Below are positions 57,201-64,000 of a stretch of DNA of 64,000 bases, piece by piece (the stretch's first letter is position 1; each line of letters begins with the position of its first letter). Source of the stretch: Linum tenue (lineage: Eukaryota; Streptophyta; Magnoliopsida; Malpighiales; Linaceae); the NCBI GenBank assembly GCA_946122785.1, contig CAMGYJ010000006.1, positions 42,118,066-42,182,065 on the forward strand, given 5' to 3'. Made by a program: the position numbers and the translations under genes. The notes beneath the pieces were generated by a model, which was not told the origin of the DNA, searched no databases, and saw nothing but the letters and a program-made list of their open reading frames with translations.

Positions 57201-58365
57201 CTGTTCCGATTCTTCCTTCTTATAGTGCTTGTATGGAAGAAGCCAGAATTCTAGTCCCCTTCCTGAAGCCATGAGATTCTTGATCTCTGAGCCTAGCAAG
57301 ATTCCTCTGCATTCCATAAGTGCTCCAGTTCCATGTGCAGGTTCCTCTCCTCTGTCACAACCATTGTAGACCTAAAAATCCCTGGATAGCTTGGATTCTA
57401 CTCCTGATCTCCTTTTCTCTTTTCAGTTTGGCTATTCTGTCATTCCTGGCCCATATTTTCAAATCATTTTTACAATTGCTCAGCTTGTCGCCAACATTTC
57501 CCCCTTCCTGCCATCGGTTGAGAACAATATCACAACATTCCTCGCTCTCCCTCCATTTCTTGTCAAATCTGAAGGAGGTACAGCGGGTGTGTCTTCTAGG
57601 ATGCAGGTCGATCCTGATCAGGCAGTGGTCAGATTCCAAAAATTCCTCAAGTGATACAGTTGCGGCTTCAAATTCATTTCTCCACGAGGTCGAACATAGT
57701 GCTCTGTCAAGTCTTTCTCGAATCAGGTCATCCCCTTGTTGCTTTTTACTCCAAGTAAAGACTGGGCCAGAGAAACCTAGGTCAATCAGGGAGTTCCGAG
57801 CAATAAAGTACTTGAAGGGGGCTACATTATCATTTCTTAAAGGACAGCGTCCCTGCTTCTCGAAGGGGAACGCTGCAACATTGAGGTCACCTACAACAAC
57901 CCACTTGTCTTCCACATCTGCCCTTAGGGTCGTAAGTCGATCCCATAAGGCCCTTCTCTCTACCGCCGAGGTAGGAGCGTGTACAAAAGTGCAGAAAAAT
58001 TCCACTCCATTCTGCCTAATACTAGTGTCCATAAAGGACTTACAAGAATCCAGAACAACGACATCCACATCTTCCTTCCACCATAAAGCGAGTCCACTGC
58101 CTTCCCTACGCGGGCCAACATACTCCGAAAACTCGAACTTCATTGCTCTCTTCTTCTCTTCCATGAATGAGTCCTCTTTCCTAGTTTCCATAAGAAAGAG
58201 CACAGAAGGGCCATATTGCCGGCAGAGTCTACCGCAGTAGATCCTTGTAAGGGGTTGGTCGAACCCCCTACAATTCCAGCTTAATATCCTCATTCTTGGA
58301 AAGGCGGCTTCAGGCTTGCCGCCGTCGCCCTCGGAGTGGCCGATTCTCCTTCTCCAGATTGGCAT
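54277..58365 (-). pseudogene. LINE-B ORF2: endonuclease, RT, zinc-binding region and RNase H
   Basis: 58365-57355 holds the AP endonuclease with SWNCRG, METRKEDS, GDLNVAAF and ESDHCLI. Frameshifts follow near 57300, 57150 and 56870. RT words are QLGANKAPGPDGFPG, KVITKILSNRLQPWLP, MKLDMKKAYDLVEW, GIRQGDPISPLLFIL and CLFVDDTFIF (FVDD active site) down to 55848. Another shift near 55990 leads to 54277 with zf-RVT (CPLCDHPAESIHHCLFTC) and a C-terminal RNase H-like domain: HCDGSF, LEAEAKALL, VRSDCLPLV, but SNVKANWVAR where the last acidic residue is expected. The stop lies 44 bases before the tail. Confidence 0.92.
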
Positions 58366-60733
58366 CCTTCCGCTGTTAACTCAGCCAGACTTTTCTTCCT
58401 GATTATGTGCTTCCTTCTTTGATAAATCTTCCTGTTTTCACCTGGGGCAAAAGACAGACAATCAAAAGATAGGTTAGATGGAGCTTCTTGCTGACTCATT
58501 GGGCTGGTTTGGCTTTGTCTGTGCTCTGGCTTCCTTTTCTTCTCGGGCATGGTCTCTTCCTCCTGTTGGGCAACGACAATGGGCTCCGTAGACAGGTCAA
58601 GGTTCTGGGCCTGGGAGAACACCTGGGCTTGCTGATCTGCTATGAGAGGGGATAGGGAGCCTTCAGTAGCATTATGAGATGGGCTTGCCAAGGTAAGTGA
58701 TTGGCCCATCTCATACAGGCCGGCCAGGTTATCTGTGTTACCCACTTTCCCACTGAGGTCGAGGCTCTTCTGCATTGCCCTTGTCGTTTTTTCCATCTCC
58801 ATCTCCAGAATGGCATTTTGCAGGGTAGGTGTTGGGTTGACCTCCTCTCCTCTGCAGTTCCAGTCTGCCCCTCTTCCCGAGCCAGGTAAGAGAGCGTACC
58901 CAGGGGGTATGGGAAAGGACCCTGCAACGGGAGGCCCGCTAGGGTGATTTGGGACGATTCGCCTCGAGATCCGCGGATCTGTTTGGTAGCAGGGTTCTGC
59001 TGTGTCAGGCGGCGCGATGCAGCCTGCTTCTTCCTGAATGAGGACGGAGGGATATTCGCCGGCGAGTCGTGCCCGGCCCTGAGCGCGTCAGTGTAAACCT
59101 CCGAAGGATCAGTGCACAGTCCCCTCCTTCTATGCTCTTCCCTCTCAGTGCAATTGTGGATCAGGTAACCTAGCCGCCCACAGAAGTAGCATAAGTCCAT
59201 GATCCTCTCATACTTGAAGCTGACCCAGATTGATTGGTCTCCTACAGGGTACTCAAAACCGATTGGGATGGGCTCATCGATACTGACTTCCACCTTGACC
59301 CTAATGAACTTCAGACAGCCTCTGAAGTCAAAGTTGGACATGTCGATGCAGTGGAACTGGGGAAAGATGAAGGCTGCGACAGCTTGAACCGCTTCCTCAT
59401 CCTTCAGAGACTGCGGGAGGTCATGCATCTGGACCCAGAGTGTCACAATTGGGATGTCGGTCTTCTCTGCCTTCTGTTCTCCATCCCATTTCTTGAGGGC
59501 GAGAAGGGTATTGCTCAGGTTCCATGGACGAGCCTCCCACACTGCATCTCTTTGTTTCTCTGACTGGAAAGAGTACACGAACAGATTGTCCGCCTCCTTC
59601 GTTACTTGGACTTCGCCATAAGCCCTCCATTTGTTAACTGCCGCATGTTTGGCTTTGGGCAGATTGATGCTTGCATCCGTAATCCATTTGCCCAACAGCA
59701 TGGCCATGCCACTCCCTCGAGCTCCTATAACCGTAGGGCGAACATTCAACACCAGATGGCTTCGTTCCCCTCTAAAGCCTTTAGGTTGTATCTCCATATT
59801 CTCTTGGTTGTGCTGGGTGGTGGGTTTCGTGGATTTGGTAATTTTTGACAGTAGACTGAGCTTGGGATTTCTATCGGTTGTGAGCTTTGTTGTTGAGTGA
59901 GATAGTATCTTCTGCTCCGGGCAATCTTCCCATTTATAGTGCAATGGGGGCTTAGGTGGTTGAAGACTGGGTACCTTAGGGGCATTAAATAAATTAGGTA
60001 TTGAATGCCCTCCCCTGCGAGTCCATTCGATCCCCTTCTCTGCCTGGTAACCTTGAATATACCATTTATGGTCGCAGCTAGTAGGCCGGCTATCTCCCCT
60101 GAGGGTAGCCATCCAATCACTCTGAGATTTTTTTCTAGATGGCGGTCTCCAGTTGTTGACAGAGCATTTAATCCCCACTTGAGCCTTCTCTGTGTATCTG
60201 TATTGCTGGTATAGGCTCTGTTGGTGGCTAATGATTGACGTGTGCTTTCCTTTTCCCTCTGCCTCAGGTGGGATTTGGCAGTAAATTCTCTTTGCCTCAC
60301 TGGCCTTTTGATCTCCTACCGGGTGTGTGGAATAAATCCTTGCTTCCCTTTCTGTCCAATCTTTAAAGCCCAGATCTCCCAAATCCGTAGTGAAATAACT
60401 CCTCTGCTCTGTAGTTGACTTCTTCTCAGGTGGCTTGGGCGGCGGGGTTGTTGCTTCATTGGGTCTCTGCTCTGGGGTATCTCTGCTCTCATTGGGTCTG
60501 GGTACCGGCAGGAGTTGCTCTTCTTCAATCTGGCGTATGACTGCCATTCCCACTTTAAGCTCTTCTGATAACCTCTTAAATGAGTTGCAGATAATATGAT
60601 GGTTGATGTTGAATGCTCCATTTATAGCAGCTGCAGGGGTTCTTCGGCAGATAGCTCTAGAACCAGGGGATGGAGGACGGGAAGAAGTTGGGAGAAGAAG
60701 AAGGGGAGAGAGATGAAGAGGAGAGAGAGTCAT
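58290..60733 (-). pseudogene. LINE-B ORF1: DUF4283 and zinc-knuckle RNA-binding protein
   Basis: ATG at 60733 opens a long frame to about 58830, then continues shifted to a stop near 58290. Words KWRAYGEVQVTKEADNLFVY and VTLWVQMHDLPQSLKDEEAV mark the DUF4283-type domain of plant LINE ORF1. A knuckle CYFCGRLGYLIHNC follows, with Tyr where the zinc-binding His is usual. ORF1 proteins bind LINE RNA. The leader before the ATG is only 20 bases, so the element may be slightly 5'-truncated. Confidence 0.85.
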
Positions 60734-60763
60734 GGCTTTTTCTCAATCTGGCGCATGATGGAC

Positions 60764-60876
60764 TTACTACAAAATTCATTGTTTGTTTCAAGTATATAGG
60801 GCTAACAAATTTGTGGGACTAGTGGGCTTTGAGGGTCCAAATCGGTGGCCCCCACAAATTTGAAAATCCCACCTTT
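60764..60876. other. Flank between LINE-B and a tandem duplication
   Basis: Original target DNA; nothing recognised except a short GTGGGCCACC-type imperfect palindrome around 60835-60865. Confidence 0.35.
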
Positions 60877-61414
60877 TTAGCTTGTAATTGATTCTGGACT
60901 TTGAATTCAATCATTTTTTACTAATCTATCCTCATATTTTCTTTCTCTTCTTATTTCATTGACGGCAATAAAGATCAAGTTCACTTCATACATACAAATT
61001 TAATTACCGAAATCCATAATGAAATCAGTAAACAAACAATCGGTTTTTTCAAATCCATAATGAGCCCAAAACCCTCATATATCTATGGTTTAAAGTGGCA
61101 AACGACTTTCAGCAGTTGTGCATGTTTAGCAAATAGTATGGTTCTTTAGCTTGTAATTGATTCTGGACTTTGAATTCAATCATTTTTTACTAATCTATCC
61201 TCATATTTTCTTTATCTTCTTATTTCATTGACGGCAATAAAGATGAAGTTCACTTCATACATACAAATTTAATTACCAAAATCCATAATGAAATCAGTAA
61301 ACAAACAATGGTTTTTTTCAAATCCATAATGAGCCCAAAACCCTCATATATCTATGGTTTAAAGTGGCAAACGACTTTCAGCCGTTGTGCATGTTTAGCA
61401 AATAGTATGGTTCT
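60877..61414. repeat. 269-bp tandem duplication
   Basis: Copies 60877-61145 and 61146-61414 begin TTAGCTTGTAATTGATTC and end AAATAGTATGGTTCT. They differ at about six positions by eye. No coding capacity. Confidence 0.93.
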
Positions 61415-61639
61415 ATCGGGTAAGAGCGGTTCATATCGGTTCAACTTTCATTGGATCACGAGTTTCAGGTAAAATCGGTTCATATATGTTCAATCCTAAT
61501 TGGATCGCCGTACAAGCTCGCGATCCACACCTAAACTAGATTGAAACTGCAAACGATCGTACCGTTGTGCTTTATTATCCTATCATGGTGAAAAAATTTA
61601 ATTTTGCATAACTTTTTGAGATCTATTCAAAGCGTCGGT

Positions 61640-62005
61640 CTGCCTTTCTTCCCAAAAATGTCGTTTGCTACCCGAAATTGCAATTTTCCAATTTCACCAA
61701 ACTTCAAGCACTCGTAATTTTCATATTGTTTATCCGGTCATCTAAAAAAACTGAATAACTCTTTAATGACTATAAATTTTTTGTTGAAATATTTTTCAGA
61801 ATTAATGTGGAAATGTGGAAATTAAATCTGAAGGTATTCTCAAACCCTTTTATCAAAAAATATCTCTTCTTTTGAAAATGTATCTCTAGTAAAAGTTGTA
61901 GTCCTTGAAAATTTGGATAAACAAGTTGAAAATTATGATCGTCCGAAGTCTGCCATAATAGGAAAATGGGCCATTTCGAATAGCAAATGACGCTTTTTGG
62001 AGAGA
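61640..62005. repeat. Imperfect inverted repeat with arms of about 100 bp
   Basis: The left arm 61640-61745 (CCCAAAAATGTCGTTTGCTA.., GTAATTTTCATATTGTTTATCC) pairs with 61905-62005 (complement TCCAAAAAGCGTCATTTGCTA.., ATAATTTTCAACTTGTTTATCC), about 160 bases apart. The ORF read across the right arm has no family. Confidence 0.65.
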
Positions 62006-62059
62006 AACCTAACCAAACTGCCATCGGGATTTGCGGCTTCGAAGATACCAAAAAATTTA

Positions 62060-62731
62060 TGTTGAATAAAATAAAATTGCTACGATAGCATAACTGAGTG
62101 CAACGTCACACCAATTTAATTTTTTGACCTAGGCTGGGTGTAGATTGCGGGGCATTTCATCGATATTGGAGAGCAAGATCATCGTACTTATAAACGATCT
62201 GTATTGTTCGCTCATGTGTCGAGCGATCCCCCAAGATTTGGAGCAGTTCTCTTTTGTCAACCTCGATCCATACTTGTTCGCTACTTACTCCAGCAAACGA
62301 GAGCTAATTTCCTAGACAGTCCAGCGAACTGCTCCAAACTCTAGTAGTTTGGGAAATTTTTTACAAAGTGTTGTATTGCGAGAGATTTTTTTATTTACCT
62401 TGGTATTTGAGATTTATTTCCTTATACTAATGATATTCAAATTGGTTTCATAACTGACATCGGTTATACCAGCTTCAACCAACCAGCATGCTAGTGTGAT
62501 AACCATGCCCAACAATACCCATAACCGTCCCCCACCAATCGCAGATCAGGTTATACGCACACTGGAATGAGGCAGAACGAGTCCACCCATACTCACATAT
62601 TATTTAAAAAAAATAATTATTTTATGATAAAACAAAATAAAATACTTCCTCAATGCAAAAATAATGATAATAGAATGAGTAATCATGGAAAAACCTCTTG
62701 CAACTATTTAAAATTTCACTGGGTGAAACTA
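62060..62731. other. Stretch without a gene before LTR F
   Basis: AT-rich. A short inverted pair TTTGGAGCAGTTC / GAACTGCTCCAAA (about 62237 and 62325) is the only structure seen. Confidence 0.4.
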
Positions 62732-64000
62732 TGACTCGTCCATAATATCACAACAAATTCCCACCTAAGGTCAAAGTATAAACCTTATATGGGTGCAATA
62801 TAGGGCAAGTATGTTTAAATATCAACCCGGGCTGGTCCACGTACCTCTACTTCCATTGTTTGAAACATTATTTAGCGGATTGATTTTTGGTTGAAAACTA
62901 TGAGGTTTAAATCAAAACAAAGCAATGGTAAATGGTTTGAAAGCTCTAGATGAGAAGGATCACTAGGGTGTCGCTTCCCCCTAACTACTACCATAGCACG
63001 TGGACTCGAATGTGACGTTATGGGCAAGGCAATCGTGGACCGTTAGGAGGTGCAACTATGATCGAATACCACACTCTCAATTGCCAAACCAAGGGATACA
63101 TTATAGGCTACAAGAGTAGCCCTCTTAGTTAAAGCAATTAAGGGTTGACTTACCTTCTCCCTCAACCGATGGTTGGATAGCTTAATCACGATTAACCTAG
63201 TTGATTAATTCAAGATAGAGGTTTGCCCTAGATTAACCTAGGTAGGTGGCTTGAAAAGCCCAAGGAATCCCAACTCAATTGAGCCTCTTTTGGAAAGGGG
63301 GGTTTCCCCTCTAACCTAGGTTAGAATGACCAATAAGATTGCTAAGCACAAACATGCACAATCATCATGAAAAATACCTCAATCATTAAATTAAACAACA
63401 CCCATAAACAATCATTCAATTCACACTGCAACTACATGCCAAATAGTTAGGGTTTCACAACTCCCAAGTGAAAAAGGTAACTGCTCCATGCTAGAAAGGG
63501 AAGAACACAAGAGAAAAAAGTAGAAACCATCATGGTGATGCCTCCACTCTCCTTTGATCTTGTGTTGATCTTCTCTTGAGGATATTCTTCCCAATTTACC
63601 ACTTCGAGCTAACCGTAGCCTCCTTTCTCCTTTGGTTTGTCCTTTCTCTCTCTAAAATTTAAAGAAGAAGGTGCTTTCTCACTCTTGGGCTCTCCCTCTC
63701 TCTTCCTTTCAGCTCACGTTTTATATTATGATCGGGCTTAGTTCACGGTCTCAGTTCATGCCCGTGAACTCTTCAACGCGTCCGTGAACATGGAGTGTTG
63801 TGTCGAAACGCACCGCTTAACTCACTTGAGTTCACGGTTTGCACTCAAAGTTCACGGTCTTAGTGAACGTGAACTCACTCGGCGTCAGTAACTTCATAAT
63901 TCGCCATGGACGCTTTGCGGTTCACGGTTTATGGCTTCAGTTCACGTCCATAGGAGACCGTGAACTCAAATGGGAAACCGTGCCCCTCTTTGCCCGGTCT
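62732..64000 (-). repeat. LTR F, same family as LTR B, minus strand, runs out of the window
   Basis: On the minus strand it ends GTGATATTATGGACGAGTCA at 62732, matching the end of LTR B. It contains the shared words TTAAACATACTTGCCCTATA and GTTTATACTT.GACCTTAGG. The U3 array of TTCACGG/CCGTGAA words and a TATA-like TATAAAAC box (about 63718-63726) lie at 63718-64000. No primer site follows the LTR end, so it is probably the 3' copy or a solo LTR. Confidence 0.75.
63735..63998 (-). repeat. GTTCACGG / CCGTGAAC palindromic array, U3 of LTR F
   Basis: About ten copies of TTCACGG or CCGTGAA, often paired head to head (GTTCACGGTCT..CCGTGAAC), as in LTR B at 29275-29370. Confidence 0.8.

Larger units (their letters stand above)
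52885..60753 (-). mobile_element. LINE-B: near full-length L1-type LINE on the minus strand
   Basis: It has a poly(A) tail (T-run at 52885-52898 and 54226-54233 on the plus strand), ORF2, ORF1 and a 20-base leader. A perfect 10-bp target duplication CATGATGGAC lies at 52875-52884 and 60754-60763. A Mutator-like element (52899-54225) interrupts the tail. Body length without it is about 6.5 kb. Several frameshifts in ORF2 and one in ORF1 make it inactive. Confidence 0.92.

Noticed and set aside
57320..58240. 306-codon open frame on the plus strand
   Set aside because: It is antisense to the LINE-B endonuclease, whose catalytic words are clear on the minus strand.

Overview
This window is nuclear DNA of a dicot-type plant; I cannot name the species. 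The reasons are GT-AG introns of about 70 bp to 1.1 kb, two genes of plant families, and a dense layer of nested plant transposons (L1-type LINEs, Ty3/gypsy Athila/Tat-like and chromovirus-like LTR elements, hAT and Mutator-like elements). I found no tRNA, rRNA or CRISPR array and nothing prokaryotic.

Only two genes look like functional host genes. At the left end (201-3083, +) is a seven-exon gene for a small plastid-type metalloprotease-like protein with an FtsH-like HEAGH motif. At 49010-52125 (-) is a three-exon gene for a 902-residue DCD-domain protein with an acidic repeated N-terminus and an Arg/Tyr/Ser-rich tail.

3.66-17.5 kb is one broken plus-strand LINE (LINE-A). A 1.33-kb hAT-like element carrying a SUMO-like exon interrupts its ORF1, and a 7.9-kb LTR element with no recognisable coding capacity (element K) interrupts the end of its ORF2. 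18.5-25.4 kb is a minus-strand Athila-like derivative (A) with a gag start and an Athila ORF but no pol. It is split by a solo LTR and carries a Mutator-type MITE in its 3' noncoding part. 25.4-30.5 kb is a plus-strand gag-protease derivative (B). 30.5-34.8 kb is the gag remnant and LTR of a minus-strand chromovirus (J), with a second solo LTR (C) inside its LTR. 34.8-43.3 kb holds an LTR of the A family in plus orientation (D), then minus-strand Athila-like debris (E, I) with a Mutator MITE and an hAT MITE. 43.3-46.4 kb is another plus-strand gag-protease derivative (H). Two copies of one hAT MITE family lie between H and the DCD gene. 52.9-60.75 kb is a minus-strand LINE (LINE-B) with 10-bp target duplications and a 1.3-kb Mutator-like element in its poly(A) tail. 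The right end has a 269-bp tandem duplication, a foldback region and a minus-strand LTR of the B family (F) that runs out of the window.

Three features stand out. The hAT element appears to have captured a SUMO gene exon. The 3' noncoding parts of the Athila/Tat-like elements repeat a small hairpin followed by a conserved AAGTGTGGGG-type G-tract. At least six LTRs place arrays of CG-centred palindromic words upstream of their promoter. No LTR element here has a recognisable reverse transcriptase or integrase; the only RTs belong to the LINEs.
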